A stretch of DNA of 64,000 bases from Glaciimonas sp. PAMC28666 (GTDB lineage Bacteria; Pseudomonadota; Gammaproteobacteria; Burkholderiales; Burkholderiaceae_D), in assembly GCF_016917355.1 (NCBI RefSeq), contig NZ_CP070304.1:1364001-1428000 (forward strand), in the 5' to 3' direction. The notes under the pieces were generated by a model, which was given only the letters and a program-made list of their open reading frames with translations, was not told where the DNA came from and made no database searches. The position numbers and the translations under genes were made by a program. Of this stretch, positions 10,056 through 20,403 are shown one piece after another. Numbering within the stretch: position 1 is the first letter of the stretch; each line of letters opens with the position of its first letter.

Positions 10056-10952
10056 TTAATCCTTCAGCTTTTGACCGGTCAGGCTTTCTAACGCTTCCCG
10101 GTATTTAGCACCGGTTTTTTCGATGACCTCAGCCGGTAAGTCTGGGGCAGGGGCAGTCTTGTGCCAGGTTGTGATGGTCTCAAGATAATCGCGCACAAAC
10201 TGCTTGTCAAACGACGGCGGAGAAATACCGACAGCGTAACTTCCTGCTGGCCAGAAACGTGACGAATCGGCAGTCAGGACTTCGTCCATCAAATGCAATA
10301 CGCCATTTTGATCGAGGCCGAATTCAAATTTTGTGTCCGCGATAATAATCCCGCGTGTTGCCGCGTAGTCAGCCGCGGTTTTGTATAGCTGAATACTGAT
10401 TTCGCGGATTTTAGCGGAGAGTTCGGTGCCGATCCGGCGTTCCATGTCATCGTAAGTGATGTTCTCGTCATGGGCACCCATTTCTGCCTTGGCCGCTGGT
10501 GTAAAAATCGGTTCATCCAGTTTTGCTGCCTGTTTCAGTCCGACAGGAAGTGTCACGCCGCAAATTGCGCCGGTGGCCTGATAGTCTTTCCATCCGGATC
10601 CAATGATATAGCCACGCACTACCGCCTCGACCATGATTGGCTCGAGCCGCTTTGCAACGACTGCACGACCACGTACCTGATCCACTTCCTCAGGAGCGAC
10701 GACGCTCTCAGGTGAAATACCGGTCAGATGATTCGGTACAATTCCGGCCAGTTTCTCAAACCAGAAATCGCTCATCTGATTCAATACCTTGCCCTTGCCA
10801 GGAATCGGCTCATTCATCACGACATCAAACGCAGACAGACGATCCGTCGTCAGTATCAAAATTTTATCGGTGCCGACTGCGTAGTTGTCGCGCACTTTTC
10901 CGGTACCCAACAGCGGCAACGACGTAATGGAGGATTTGTATAGGCTGGTCAT
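10056..10952 (-). CDS. purC: Phosphoribosylaminoimidazolesuccinocarboxamide synthase PurC
   Basis: SAICAR synthase: joins CAIR and aspartate with ATP. The [14 protein letters not shown] start, [34 protein letters not shown] and the [13 protein letters not shown] plus [15 protein letters not shown] segments are diagnostic; ending with [14 protein letters not shown]. 298 aa is the length of the eukaryote-like/beta-type PurC. It heads the pur part of the block; 180 bases lie between it and fba, enough for a separate promoter. Confidence 0.97.
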   Translation of the reverse strand: MTSLYKSSITSLPLLGTGKVRDNYAVGTDKILILTTDRLSAFDVVMNEPIPGKGKVLNQMSDFWFEKLAGIVPNHLTGISPESVVAPEEVDQVRGRAVVAKRLEPIMVEAVVRGYIIGSGWKDYQATGAICGVTLPVGLKQAAKLDEPIFTPAAKAEMGAHDENITYDDMERRIGTELSAKIREISIQLYKTAADYAATRGIIIADTKFEFGLDQNGVLHLMDEVLTADSSRFWPAGSYAVGISPPSFDKQFVRDYLETITTWHKTAPAPDLPAEVIEKTGAKYREALESLTGQKLKD

Positions 10953-11134
10953 GATGGTTCCAAAAGTAGAAACCAGGCGAGGAGAAATCCTCTCCGCCTG
11001 GTCGTGGTATGTCGATTATTGCGCGTTCATCAATTGCATGTTCATCAATTACTTACTGCTGCTTTTAATACAGTTCACCGGCTCACAGCTAAGCGCCTGA
11101 TTCCGATCATCAATCGGCGCCGCCATTGAAGCAC

Positions 11135-12199
11135 TTATTGAACGATCTGAGCAAGTTCACCCTTTTTGTATTTGTCCGCAATTTTTTCCAGCGACATTGG
11201 TTTGATCTTAGCGGCCATACCTTCGCAGCCGAACGCCAGGAAACGCGCCTTGACCACTGCTTTAGCCGCTTCACGGGCTGGCTTGAGATAATCACGTGGA
11301 TCAAACTTGCTTGGATTTTCAATCAGATAGCGGCGGATCGCACCAGTCATTGCGAGACGAATATCGGTATCGATATTAATCTTGCGAACGCCGTGACGAA
11401 TACCTTCCTGAATTTCTTCCACTGGAACGCCGTAAGTTTCTTTCATATCGCCACCGAATTCACGGATTTCCGCTAACAATTCTTGCGGTACCGACGACGA
11501 GCCGTGCATCACCAGATGGGTATTTGGAATACGGACGTGGATTTCCTTGATCCGCTCAATTGCCAGAATATCGCCCGTTGGTTTGCGTGAAAATTTGTAA
11601 GCGCCGTGCGAAGTACCAATTGCAATTGCCAGCGCATCGCATTGTGTTTTCTGAACAAAGTCTGCGGCTTGCGCAACATCAGTCAACAACTGTTCACGCG
11701 TCATTTTGCCGTCGGCACCGTGACCGTCTTCCTTGTCGCCCATCATGGTTTCCAGCGAACCGAGCACGCCCAGTTCCGCTTCTACCGTGACACCGATGGC
11801 ATGTGAAAACTCAACTACTTTGCGTGATACTTCGACGTTGTATTCGTAACTGGCCACGGTTTTTCCATCTGCAGTCAACGAACCATCCATCATCACCGAA
11901 GTAAAGCCGGAGCGAATCGCCGCCATACATACCGATGGCGTCTGACCGTGATCCTGATGCATGACTACCGGAATGTGCGGATAGGCTTCGACCGCTGCTT
12001 CAATCAGGTGACGCAAAAATGCTTCACCGGCGTACTTACGTGCGCCAGCAGAAGCTTGCATGATGACCGGAGCGCCGACCTCATCGGCGGCTTCCATAAT
12101 CGCGGTAATTTGTTCCAGATTATTAACATTGAACGCGGGGATACCATAACTGTTTTCAGCTGCATGATCTAGCAATTGACGCATGGATACGAGAGGCAT
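11135..12199 (-). CDS. fba: Fructose-bisphosphate aldolase, class II
   Basis: Zinc enzyme that cleaves or forms fructose 1,6-bisphosphate in glycolysis and gluconeogenesis. Zn ligand region [12 protein letters not shown], acidic [11 protein letters not shown], the glycine loop [11 protein letters not shown] and [17 protein letters not shown] are present. The ATG at 12199 ([19 protein letters not shown]) follows GGAG and is the usual start for beta-proteobacterial class II enzymes (354 aa); the frame is open to 12253 but that would overlap the end of pyk. Order pgk-pyk-fba on one strand points to a lower-glycolysis transcription unit. Confidence 0.96.
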   Translation of the reverse strand: MPLVSMRQLLDHAAENSYGIPAFNVNNLEQITAIMEAADEVGAPVIMQASAGARKYAGEAFLRHLIEAAVEAYPHIPVVMHQDHGQTPSVCMAAIRSGFTSVMMDGSLTADGKTVASYEYNVEVSRKVVEFSHAIGVTVEAELGVLGSLETMMGDKEDGHGADGKMTREQLLTDVAQAADFVQKTQCDALAIAIGTSHGAYKFSRKPTGDILAIERIKEIHVRIPNTHLVMHGSSSVPQELLAEIREFGGDMKETYGVPVEEIQEGIRHGVRKINIDTDIRLAMTGAIRRYLIENPSKFDPRDYLKPAREAAKAVVKARFLAFGCEGMAAKIKPMSLEKIADKYKKGELAQIVQ

Positions 12200-12242
12200 A
12201 TTGATACTCCTGATGGTAATAAAATGGGTATGGGTCGATGAA

Positions 12243-13676
12243 TCAATATTCACCGATCTTCATGATTTTGAATGCGTTGGTGCCGCCGACTTGCCCCATA
12301 GGCTCACCCCAGGTGACAACCACCAAATCGCCGGGTTGCACGACGCCTTGTGCCACCAGTAGATTCTGCGCATCTTTCAGGACCTCTTCACGGTCCGTTG
12401 ATTTAGCGAGTTCGAGGCTGGTCACATTGCGATACAACGCAGCTTTGCGGCGGGTCTGAACGCTAGGCGTGATCGCAAAAATAGGGATGTCGATGTTATG
12501 CCGGCTCATCCACAGCGCGGTCGAACCGGATTCGGTCAATGCCGCAATTGCCTTCACGCGTAAATGATGCGCGGTGAATAAGGCACCATATGCGATCGAC
12601 TGATCAATCCGGGTAAAAGTAACATTGAGAAAATCGGCATCCAGCTTGCAGTCTTCCGACTTTTCCGCTTCCAGACAAATGGCGGCCATGGCTTCCACGG
12701 TCTCGACCGGATAGCGGCCGGAGGCTGTTTCGGCCGAGGTCATTACCGCATCGGTGCCATCCAGCACGGCGTTGGCAACGTCAGATACTTCAGCCCGCGT
12801 AGGCACAGCATTGACAATCATCGACTCCATCATCTGGGTCGCCGTGATCGTGAGTTTATTCGATGCGCGCGCCATTCTGATCATGCGCTTTTGCAGTGCC
12901 GGCACCGCGGCGTTACCGACTTCCACCGCCAGATCACCACGCGCGACCATGATGCCGTCGGATGCGTCGAGAATGGATTGCAGTACCGGAATCGCTTCAG
13001 CCCGTTCGATCTTGGCGATCATCATCGGTTTGTGGTTATAGGCTTCTCCGGCGACGTTCGCCAATTGCCGCGCCATTTCCATATCGGTGGCGTTCTTTGG
13101 AAACGATACCGCAACATAATCCGCCTGAAAACTCATCGCGGTCTTGATGTCGTCCATATCTTTAGAGGTCAGCGCCGGTGCGGATAAGCCGCCGCCCTGA
13201 CGATTAATTCCCTTATTGTTGGATAACTCACCACCGACTTTAACCACCGTGTGGATTTCGTTGCCAATGATGCGCTCAACGATCAGCACGATCAAACCAT
13301 CGTTGAGTAGCAACACGTCGGCCACCTTGAGGTCGCGCGGGAGTGCTTTGTAGTCTAGCCCGGCACGGTCCTGATTGCCGATTGCACAATCGGAGTCGAG
13401 TATGAATTTAGCGCCGTTGAAGAGTTCTATCTTGCCGTTTTCAAATTTACCAACGCGTATTTTAGGGCCTTGTAAATCCGCCATGATCGCTACCTGACGA
13501 CCACACTTTGCCGCGATTTCGCGCACCATAACGGCGCGATCAATATGATCTTGCGCTTTGCCGTGCGAAAAATTCAAACGCACTACATCGACGCCGGCAT
13601 TAAACATCTGGGTTAAGGTCGCAGCATCGCTTGATGCAGGTCCGATGGTGGCAACGATCTTGGTAGCTCTTTGCAT
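12243..13676 (-). CDS. pyk: Pyruvate kinase
   Basis: Transfers phosphate from phosphoenolpyruvate to ADP. The N-terminal [29 protein letters not shown], the central [19 protein letters not shown] and [11 protein letters not shown], and [20 protein letters not shown] are textbook PK signatures; the C-terminal regulatory domain (about 350-475) with [16 protein letters not shown] closes it. 477 aa, complete. The start has AGAAGGG upstream. It lies between pgk and fba; the 320 bases ahead of it could hold its own promoter. Confidence 0.97.
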   Translation of the reverse strand: MQRATKIVATIGPASSDAATLTQMFNAGVDVVRLNFSHGKAQDHIDRAVMVREIAAKCGRQVAIMADLQGPKIRVGKFENGKIELFNGAKFILDSDCAIGNQDRAGLDYKALPRDLKVADVLLLNDGLIVLIVERIIGNEIHTVVKVGGELSNNKGINRQGGGLSAPALTSKDMDDIKTAMSFQADYVAVSFPKNATDMEMARQLANVAGEAYNHKPMMIAKIERAEAIPVLQSILDASDGIMVARGDLAVEVGNAAVPALQKRMIRMARASNKLTITATQMMESMIVNAVPTRAEVSDVANAVLDGTDAVMTSAETASGRYPVETVEAMAAICLEAEKSEDCKLDADFLNVTFTRIDQSIAYGALFTAHHLRVKAIAALTESGSTALWMSRHNIDIPIFAITPSVQTRRKAALYRNVTSLELAKSTDREEVLKDAQNLLVAQGVVQPGDLVVVTWGEPMGQVGGTNAFKIMKIGEY

Positions 13677-13997
13677 GACAACCCTTCTGTAAAGTGAGTA
13701 CTTTAGGAATTACGCAAACTTTCCGGCGACGTGATGGTCTGCTAACGGCATTGGCCACTGTCTCCACCAGCAGGGTTGGCAAAGCCAGTTACCAGATCAA
13801 TTTTTGTCAATTCTGAACCAACGTAAAAAAAACACGTTATAAGCCAACGTTATAAGCCACGTTATAAAGTCATCGGCTTCGGCAGACTTCAGATTGACTA
13901 CTATTGCCAGCTTCACAACTTCCAGGCTTCGACTGCGGAATCGGCGCTAACAAAACACCGACTCATGTCCCAAACATTAACTAATTGTCACATCCAG
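13677..13997. other. Intergenic region between pgk and pyk
   Basis: About 320 bases without a supportable gene. It contains three near-identical copies of ACGTTATAAGCC (listed separately) and presumably the pyk promoter or the pgk transcript end; no clear hairpin with a T-run was seen. Confidence 0.5.
13834..13869. repeat. Three tandem copies of ACGTTATAAGCC
   Basis: Two exact 12-base copies, each followed by one A or directly by the next, and a third copy ACGTTATAAAG that diverges at its end. It lies upstream of pyk. The period is 12-13 bases. Function unknown; could be a regulator array or slippage product. Confidence 0.8.
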
Positions 13998-15188
13998 TTA
14001 ACCCGCGCGTTGCTCCAATATCTCAACCGCGGGTAATGTCCGCCCTTCCAAAAACTCCAGAAAAGCGCCACCGCCGGTCGAAATATAGTCAATCTTGTCG
14101 GCAATCTGGTATTTCGCTATCGCTGCCAACGTATCGCCACCGCCAGCAATCGAAAATGCTTTCGAATTTGCAATCGCCAAGGCCAATACTTTAGTGCCTT
14201 CGCCAAATTGGTCGAACTCAAATACACCCACCGGACCATTCCATACTACCGTGCCTGCCTGAGCGATTTGCTCAGCCAATATCGCGGCAGTTTTAGGGCC
14301 GATATCCAAAATCATATCGTCATCTTCAACGTCTTTGACGTCTTTGACAACTGCCGTAGCCGCGGCCGAGAACTCTTTCGAGCATACGACATCGACGGGA
14401 ATCGGGACCGATGCGCCACGCTGCGCCATTATCTCAATGATTGCCTTCGCCTCACCGATCAAATCCACTTCGGCCAGTGATTTACCAATTTTAAAGCCAG
14501 CTGCAAGCAAAAATGTATTTGCGATCCCGCCGCCGACAATTAAATTGTCAACTTTATAAGATAGCGCTTTCAATATCGTCAGCTTACTCGACACTTTAGA
14601 ACCGGCCACAATCGCCACCAGAGGGCGGGACGGTTGATTAAGCGCTTTACCGAGCGCATCCAGTTCGGCCGCTAACAGAGGCCCGGCGCAGGCAATCGGT
14701 GCGAATTTGGCGATTCCGTGCGTCGTCGCTTCAGCGCGATGAGATGTGCCAAATGCGTCATTAACATAGACGTCGCAGAGCGCGGCCATCTTCTGTGCTA
14801 ACGCGTCATCGTTCTTTTTTTCGCCTTTATTAACGCGACAATTTTCTAACAATACCACCTGACCGGGTGCCACCTCAACGCCATCCAGCCAGTTTTGCCG
14901 TAATTCGACCGGTTGGTCGAGCAGTTCTGACATCCGGACTGCAATCGGTGCCAGCGTGTCAGCAGGCTGGAAGTCACCCTCCGTCGGGCGTCCCAGGTGA
15001 GAAGTCACCATGACGGCCGCGCCAGCGTCGAGTGCCTGACGGATCGCCGGGATCGAAGCACGAATGCGGGTATCTTCAGAAATACTGCCGTTATTATTTT
15101 GCGGCACATTCAGGTCAGCGCGGATGAATACACGCTTACCTTGTAGTTGGTCTTGCGCGATCAAGTCGCTCAGTCGATTAAATTTCAT
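13998..15188 (-). CDS. pgk: Phosphoglycerate kinase
   Basis: Catalyses 1,3-bisphosphoglycerate + ADP to 3-phosphoglycerate + ATP. Substrate-binding [10 protein letters not shown] and [10 protein letters not shown] near the N-terminus, [14 protein letters not shown] in the middle, and the nucleotide site [16 protein letters not shown] and [14 protein letters not shown] near the C-terminus are all intact. 396 aa, complete. First gene of the pgk-pyk-fba group; the nearly 700 bases upstream are shared with ilvE, which is transcribed the other way. Confidence 0.97.
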   Translation of the reverse strand: MKFNRLSDLIAQDQLQGKRVFIRADLNVPQNNNGSISEDTRIRASIPAIRQALDAGAAVMVTSHLGRPTEGDFQPADTLAPIAVRMSELLDQPVELRQNWLDGVEVAPGQVVLLENCRVNKGEKKNDDALAQKMAALCDVYVNDAFGTSHRAEATTHGIAKFAPIACAGPLLAAELDALGKALNQPSRPLVAIVAGSKVSSKLTILKALSYKVDNLIVGGGIANTFLLAAGFKIGKSLAEVDLIGEAKAIIEIMAQRGASVPIPVDVVCSKEFSAAATAVVKDVKDVEDDDMILDIGPKTAAILAEQIAQAGTVVWNGPVGVFEFDQFGEGTKVLALAIANSKAFSIAGGGDTLAAIAKYQIADKIDYISTGGGAFLEFLEGRTLPAVEILEQRAG

Positions 15189-15885
15189 GTCGATCAGGCA
15201 GATGTGTGGGAGGAAAAGGCGCTATTTTACCCCACTCGTTCTATCAAAAACACCGTTTCGGCTTGTCTTGCCTCGGCGCATTATCATTAGGCAACATTAT
15301 AAGGCGCAGAATCTCACTCGGATTCGTCAGTATAGGAAGCGAGATAATTATCATTCCGATAGTACTCATTCAATCAATCCACCGAGCGAGCGTTTTACAC
15401 TCATACCCGGAGACCCAATAATAAGAGAAGAAGGCCTCTATTCGCGCAACGATGCAGGATCATCCAAGCAAACGTCGGAATATTAACAATATGATCAACT
15501 TGATATCGCGCTTATTAAGCATTGCCTTCCCGCGATATCGACGTAGAAACGCTTTTTCTTTATCGCGGGATTATTACATCGTAAGAAAACCAAAATAATG
15601 TTGTGCCCGAACTGCCATTCTTAAGAGTTGCAGGGTGATGAATCCGTTAAAATGTTCAAACATGTTCTTGTTTGTCGTGGCCAGCGCGGTTCGCCAGACT
15701 CACATACCATGGAATTTGAGCAAATCATCGCAGTAATAAATTGTCCAGGTTTATGTATGCCGACACATACCGACGAATAATGGTGGAAGCTAAGGTCGAC
15801 TTCTATAGGAGTCGCCTGGTGACCAACAGGTACAGCGGCGACAGGTTTCAGCAGGCCTTCTAACAGTATCACCGGAGATTTCACT
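15189..15885. other. Long divergent intergenic region pgk/ilvE with foldable ilvE leader
   Basis: About 700 bases between two divergent starts. Contents seen: a 9-base inverted repeat GATATCGCG/CGCGATATC with a 20-base spacer (15502-15539); two overlapping short reading frames on the plus strand, 15638-15736 (32 aa) and 15652-15780 (42 aa, containing Ile-Ile-Ala-Val-Ile); and GTCGCC (15811) able to pair with GGCGAC (15837), with CCTG/CAGG inside, 44 bases before the ilvE start. No established gene or known riboswitch was recognised. Confidence 0.5.
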
Positions 15886-16806
15886 ATGTCTATGGCAGAC
15901 CGCGATGGGAAAATTTGGAAAGACGGTCAATTAATCGATTGGCGTGACGCCAATATTCACGTGTTGACGCACTCACTTCATTACGGCATGGCGGTCTTTG
16001 AGGGTGTTCGTGCGTACAAAACGCCCGATGGCACGGCCATTTTCCGGTTAAAAGAGCATACCCAGCGCCTTTTGAATTCGGCGAAGATTTTTCAGATGAA
16101 GGTGCCGTACGATTTACACACCTTAATGGATGCGCAACTGCAAGTGGTCCGCGAAAACAAGCTGGAATCCTGTTACATGCGCCCTCTGGTATGGATTGGC
16201 TCAGAAAAGCTTGGGATCTCTGCCAAGGGCAACACGATTCACGTCGCCATCGCGGCTTGGCCGTGGGGCGCTTATCTGGGCGAAGACGGCTTAGCCAAGG
16301 GAATCCGGGTTAAAACATCGTCATTTAGCCGGCACCACGTCAATGTTTCGCTGGTACGGGCTAAAGCTAGTGGCTACTACATCAACTCGATTCTGGCTAA
16401 CCAGGAAGCGCTGACCGATGGTTACGACGAGGCTTTGCTGCTGGACACTGACGGTTATGTGTCAGAAGGTTCCGGTGAGAACGTGTTTATCGTCAAGAAT
16501 GGCAAAATTTACACCCCCGATCTGGCGTCTTGCCTCGACGGTATCACCCGCGACGCGGTGCTGACGATGGCCCACGATAGTGGTATCGAGGTCATCGAAA
16601 AACGGATCACCCGTGATGAGGTCTATTGCAGCGACGAAGCCTTTTTTACCGGCACCGCGGCGGAAATCACCCCCATCCGCGAACTCGACAATCGCACCAT
16701 CGGCGAAGGCAAACGGGGCCCGATCACAGAAAAAATTCAAAGCATGTTTTTTGATGTGGTTGGCGGCAAGTCTTCTAAATATAAAGAATGGCTGACGTTG
16801 GTTTAA
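15886..16806 (+). CDS. ilvE: Branched-chain amino acid aminotransferase
   Basis: PLP enzyme that interconverts Val, Leu, Ile and their 2-oxo acids. Fold-type IV signatures: THSLHYGMAVFEGVRAYK near the N-terminus, the Schiff-base lysine in VSLVRAKASGYYIN, EALLLDTDGYVSEGSGENVF and ASCLDGITRDAV. 306 aa, full length. GGAGA precedes the ATG. A small zinc-finger gene follows 117 bases later. The long leader could carry regulation by branched-chain amino acids, but that is inference. Confidence 0.95.
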   Translation: MSMADRDGKIWKDGQLIDWRDANIHVLTHSLHYGMAVFEGVRAYKTPDGTAIFRLKEHTQRLLNSAKIFQMKVPYDLHTLMDAQLQVVRENKLESCYMRPLVWIGSEKLGISAKGNTIHVAIAAWPWGAYLGEDGLAKGIRVKTSSFSRHHVNVSLVRAKASGYYINSILANQEALTDGYDEALLLDTDGYVSEGSGENVFIVKNGKIYTPDLASCLDGITRDAVLTMAHDSGIEVIEKRITRDEVYCSDEAFFTGTAAEITPIRELDNRTIGEGKRGPITEKIQSMFFDVVGGKSSKYKEWLTLV

Positions 16807-16923
16807 GTCAGCGAAAATAAGATTCGGGCGTGGGTCTGAAGTTGCGAAAATCAACCGTACGTCCGCTATCGATATCTACCGCATTAGCACCACAATTTAA
16901 CAAACGGCAATTCGGAGAAATAA

Positions 16924-17124
16924 ATGAGTACAGTAACAAATCCGCAAGCAGTAGTCGAACTCGACGCCAAAGACTTGCCAGCGCATTGTCCCAATCCGCT
17001 GATGCCTATATGGTCTTCGCATCCGCGCGTCTTCCTTGATATGAGTAAAACCGGGAGTGCAAAGTGTCCTTATTGCGGCACTAACTATGCGATGAAGCCC
17101 GGCGCTGTTATTAAAGGACACTAA
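16924..17124 (+). CDS. CHCC-type zinc-finger protein
   Basis: Small protein of the zf-CHCC family, related to the zinc-binding end of mitochondrial complex I subunit NDUFS6. The Zn pattern is visible: C in AHCPNP, H in WSSHPRVF, then CPYCGTNY near the C-terminus. 66 aa, the normal size for the beta-proteobacterial form, which commonly follows ilvE as here. The start has GGAGAAATA upstream. Its role in bacteria is not established. Confidence 0.9.
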   Translation: MSTVTNPQAVVELDAKDLPAHCPNPLMPIWSSHPRVFLDMSKTGSAKCPYCGTNYAMKPGAVIKGH

Positions 17125-17300
17125 AAGGACATTAATCTACGGCGCGTTGAATTTACTTAAAAACCGCTGCCAACTACGCACTGATCTGGCACCGACCAAG
17201 CATTAAATAGCATTGATACAGACATCGCACCGATAAAAAATAACGAACAATGCCCCTGCTCGTTATTTTGTATCTAATTTACGCTGTAAAAGGAGCAAGC

Positions 17301-17732
17301 ATGCCACGCGCAAAATTAATCCACGGCACAGCCGATGACACTGAAACCGCATTTTATGACGCGCTGAGCCGGGCCGATATTGACGCCATGATGGCATTAT
17401 GGGCAGATGATGAAGAGATCGTTTGCGTCCACCCGGGCGCACCGCGTTTGATCGGCCATGCGGCCATTCGTGCTGCATATGAAACCCTGTTTGCGCGCGG
17501 CGGTGTCCATATCAGGACCCGCCAGGTCCATGTGTCCCACAACATGTCCACCAGCATACACAATTTGGTCGAGGACATTAACCGTAGTGGCGAGCAGAGC
17601 CAGGAGATGCATATTCTGACGACCAACGCCTACATGAAAACGCCGCGTGGCTGGCGCATCGTTCTGCATCATGCATCCATCGCTCCTGGCCAGGCACCCG
17701 AAGATATTATGGCGGCAAACCTGCTGCATTGA
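17301..17732 (+). CDS. NTF2-like/SnoaL-fold protein
   Basis: Predicted 143-residue single-domain protein with the cone-shaped NTF2-like fold. The lead-in DTETAFYDALSRADIDAMMALWADDEEIVCVHPG and the later LIGHAAIRAAYETLF (shown in parts) plus the C-terminal NAYMKTPRGWRIVLHHAS strand pair match the DUF4440/SnoaL_3 pattern. The ATG at 17301 has AAAGGAG seven bases upstream and is preferred to an in-frame ATG at 17250. Catalytic role unknown; members include isomerases and association domains. Confidence 0.8.
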   Translation: MPRAKLIHGTADDTETAFYDALSRADIDAMMALWADDEEIVCVHPGAPRLIGHAAIRAAYETLFARGGVHIRTRQVHVSHNMSTSIHNLVEDINRSGEQSQEMHILTTNAYMKTPRGWRIVLHHASIAPGQAPEDIMAANLLH

Positions 17733-18104
17733 GACCCTGGAAAAACTGCGCGGCTTAGCAAAAAATGCGGCGCACGTTTTTTTGACGATAAAGCTTCGAT
17801 GCGTTCGCTGCAAATTTTAGCTATACCGATTTATTTATTCGGGATGCTGATCGGCATGATCAGCCGACACGCCGGTGGCGATAACCAATCAATCTTCAAT
17901 CGGCAAATTCGGACGACGCAACGGGAACATCAGCATTACGGTAAAGTAGGGCATGTGCCGGACAAATAGCACAATGAATCGCGCCTGACCGGCCTGATAG
18001 TACGGCCTGACGGTCGGCGCAATTCTCAACGCCATGCGCACGCCCGCCACGCAAACTTCGGTTGGTGGCTTGTAATCCGTGCACAAACAATTAAGTTAAA
18101 ACAG
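17733..18104. other. Intergenic region before the YheT-like gene
   Basis: About 370 bases. The only content noted is a weak minus-strand reading frame (17889-18086, listed separately with low confidence). Just upstream of it, a run of TCGGCATGATCAGCCGA (17850-17870) forms a short palindrome. No promoter could be assigned with confidence. Confidence 0.4.
17889..18086 (-). CDS. Possible small basic protein, doubtful
   Basis: A 65-residue reading frame starting at TTG, or about 48 residues from an internal ATG (MALRIAPTVRPYYQAG). It contains one short hydrophobic stretch (FIVLFVRHMPYFTVMLMF) flanked by basic residues and ends LRRPNLPIED. No ribosome site is convincing and I do not recognise it. 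It is kept because the codon choice resembles that of neighbours and no other gene covers the region. Confidence 0.2.
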   Translation of the reverse strand: MCTDYKPPTEVCVAGVRMALRIAPTVRPYYQAGQARFIVLFVRHMPYFTVMLMFPLRRPNLPIED

Positions 18105-19076
18105 ATGACCTCGCCCACTTCCAGTTCGCCTTACATTGCCCCATTATGGCTCCCGGGCGGTCATCTGCAAACGATCTATCCCTCAACCTGCATTGTCAAG
18201 CCCATCGTGGCATATCGACGTGAGCGCTGGAACGCGCCGGACGGCGATTTCATTGATATTGACTTTGTCGACGGCCAACCGGGCAAGCCCATGATTGTGA
18301 TGTTTCACGGTCTGGAGGGTTCATCGGACAGCCACTACTCACGAGCAATGATGGCTTATGCCGCTTCGCTCGGCTGGTCAGGCGCAGCGCCGCATTTTCG
18401 TGGCTGCTCGGGTGAAATCAATCTGGCACCGCGCTTCTATCATTCCGGCGATACGGCAGAAGTAGATTGGATACTCCGACGTTTGGCAGATTCACGATCA
18501 CAAAAACAGTTTAGCAAGCTATATGCCACCGGGGCCTCTCTCGGTGGTAATGCACTGCTGTGTTGGCTAGGCGAATCACAACGGCAAGCCAGCATGATAG
18601 ACGCTGCCTGCGCCATCTCCGCACCAATTGATCTCGCGGGCGGCGGGACCGCCTTATCGCATGGCTTTAATATGCTGTATACCCGCGTTTTTCTGCGCAC
18701 CATGAAAACCAAATCACTCGCCAAACTGGCACAATTTCCGCGCCTGTTTGATCGCGAAAAAATGCTCAACGCCCGCAATTTGCATACTTTCGATAACGTC
18801 GTGACCGCCCCGCTCCACGGATTTCGAGATGCGGACGATTATTGGAATCGGGCCAGTGCAAAACATGTTTTGGACGACATCGTCATCCCAACGTTGATAC
18901 TTAACGCCCAGAATGACCCTTTTCTTCCGCCGCAACACTTACCGCGCAGCGCCTCCTCTCACGTGACGCTTGAATATCCGGCACAGGGCGGCCACGTAGG
19001 ATTTCCAGTGGGATCGCTGCCCGGCCGCGTCGATTGGTTGCCGCAACGTATCGTACAATTTTTAACAGCGGCCTAG
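18105..19076 (+). CDS. YheT-family alpha/beta hydrolase
   Basis: Predicted serine hydrolase of the UPF0017/YheT group. The family-specific LWLPGGHLQTIYPS opens the protein, then MFHGLEGSSDSHYSRAM (oxyanion region), the nucleophile elbow GASLGGNALLCWLGE, the acid in LNAQNDPFLPP and the catalytic His in QGGHVGFPVG. 323 aa, complete. Substrate unknown for bacterial members; relatives hydrolyse short acyl esters. A conserved unknown gene follows 45 bases later in the same direction. Confidence 0.9.
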   Translation: MTSPTSSSPYIAPLWLPGGHLQTIYPSTCIVKPIVAYRRERWNAPDGDFIDIDFVDGQPGKPMIVMFHGLEGSSDSHYSRAMMAYAASLGWSGAAPHFRGCSGEINLAPRFYHSGDTAEVDWILRRLADSRSQKQFSKLYATGASLGGNALLCWLGESQRQASMIDAACAISAPIDLAGGGTALSHGFNMLYTRVFLRTMKTKSLAKLAQFPRLFDREKMLNARNLHTFDNVVTAPLHGFRDADDYWNRASAKHVLDDIVIPTLILNAQNDPFLPPQHLPRSASSHVTLEYPAQGGHVGFPVGSLPGRVDWLPQRIVQFLTAA

Positions 19077-19121
19077 TCGCCTAAATCGCGTAATTGACCT
19101 CGAATCAAGGACAGTACTGAC

Positions 19122-19712
19122 ATGGATGACATCGTAAAAAAAGCAATGCAAAAATGGCCCGATGTGCCAGCTTGCTTCGGATGGCTGGCACTAGATGCCC
19201 GCGGCGCATGGCGCATGCGCGACGAGGAAACTCAGCGACTTGATCTGCCCGGCAACAAGATCATGCACACTGCTCTGTGCGCTTTCATTAACCGTAACTA
19301 CAATGTGGACGATCGGGGCCGCGGCTATTTTCAAAACGGTCCGCAGTGTGTATATGTCGATCTGGCGCTAACGCCATACATCGCCCATACCGATCCAGCA
19401 CAAGGAATCGTATTACAGACCGGCGAAGTATTACGCGCAATCGACCACGTGTTACTCACGGAACAAGGGCAGCCATTGTTTGTGGCCGGCAATAAAGTCG
19501 CCGCCCTGGATGACCGTGACATCGCTGACTGGATGCGCGGCTTAAGCATGGATCGCCAGTCCGTTGATGACGAACGCTTGCTGGACTGGGTTGTATCCCC
19601 CTCTGATCAAGCAAACCTGACTTGGCAATATGGAGAACAAGCGTTGAATGTGAACCGAATTTTAACGGATGAGTTACCGTCCAGATTTAAGTTTGAGCAA
19701 CGGCCGCGTTAG
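19122..19712 (+). CDS. Conserved beta-proteobacterial protein of unknown function
   Basis: 196 aa, no signal peptide or membrane span. It begins MDDIVKKAMQKWPDVPACFGWLALDARG, then GNKIMHTALCAFINRNY, GRGYFQNGPQCVYVDL and TPYIAHTDPAQGIVLQTGE. I recall proteins with this start in Burkholderiales being labelled DUF2946, but I am not certain of that label. It sits directly behind the YheT-like hydrolase and ahead of moaC, all on the plus strand. No catalytic motif is apparent. Confidence 0.75.
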   Translation: MDDIVKKAMQKWPDVPACFGWLALDARGAWRMRDEETQRLDLPGNKIMHTALCAFINRNYNVDDRGRGYFQNGPQCVYVDLALTPYIAHTDPAQGIVLQTGEVLRAIDHVLLTEQGQPLFVAGNKVAALDDRDIADWMRGLSMDRQSVDDERLLDWVVSPSDQANLTWQYGEQALNVNRILTDELPSRFKFEQRPR

Positions 19713-19863
19713 CTGGAGAATCTATTACTTTGTAGTATCAGGCGCGGTTCGCCGCGCTATGTTCTTATATAATAATTAATGCATAAATGGTCGTCCCGCT
19801 TCCATCGATCATCGCTACATCGCCTTTGACCTCAACTCAATCAATCATTCAAGTTACGAATCC

Positions 19864-20403
19864 ATGCCTAATAAAACGTCTCCGGTTACGCCTTCTGCCA
19901 TTTCTCCTTTAACCCATTTTGATCAGAGTGGGCAAGCCCACATGGTCGACGTCGGCGCAAAGCCAGACACGCACCGCACCGCCGTCGCCGCCGGAAACAT
20001 ACGCATGCAAGCGGAAACGTTAGCGCTTATCACGTCAGGTAATGCCAAGAAAGGTGACGTCCTCGGCATCGCCCGAATCGCTGCCATTATGGCGACCAAG
20101 CGTACCAGTGACCTGATCCCTCTTTGTCATCCGCTGGCGTTAACCCGGGTCAAGGTCGATTTTTCTATAGACGTCCCCCAGTCCACCATCAGCTGCACCG
20201 TGCAAGCAGAAACAATCGGCAAAACCGGCGTGGAAATGGAAGCGCTGACGGCCGTCCAGATCGGTTTGCTGACCATATACGATATGTGCAAAGCCGTTGA
20301 CCGGGGCATGGTGATAACGGATATACGGGTGCTGGAAAAACATGGCGGGAAGTCTGGAGAGTGGAGTGTCGCACTGCCGATGACTGATACGACCTCGCTT
20401 TGA
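19864..20403 (+). CDS. moaC: Cyclic pyranopterin monophosphate synthase MoaC
   Basis: Second enzyme of molybdenum cofactor synthesis: converts 3',8-cyclo-GTP to cPMP with MoaA. Signatures: [44 protein letters not shown] and the active-site block [19 protein letters not shown] followed by [10 protein letters not shown]. 179 aa, slightly longer at the N-terminus than the 160-residue norm; the conserved part starts near residue 17. A long A/T-rich hairpin ends the transcript. Confidence 0.97.
   Translation: MPNKTSPVTPSAISPLTHFDQSGQAHMVDVGAKPDTHRTAVAAGNIRMQAETLALITSGNAKKGDVLGIARIAAIMATKRTSDLIPLCHPLALTRVKVDFSIDVPQSTISCTVQAETIGKTGVEMEALTAVQIGLLTIYDMCKAVDRGMVITDIRVLEKHGGKSGEWSVALPMTDTTSL

Noticed and set aside
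15340-15370. Fur-box-like GATAATTATCATT upstream of pgk
   Set aside because: Only partial match to the 19-base Fur consensus and no iron-related gene next to it.
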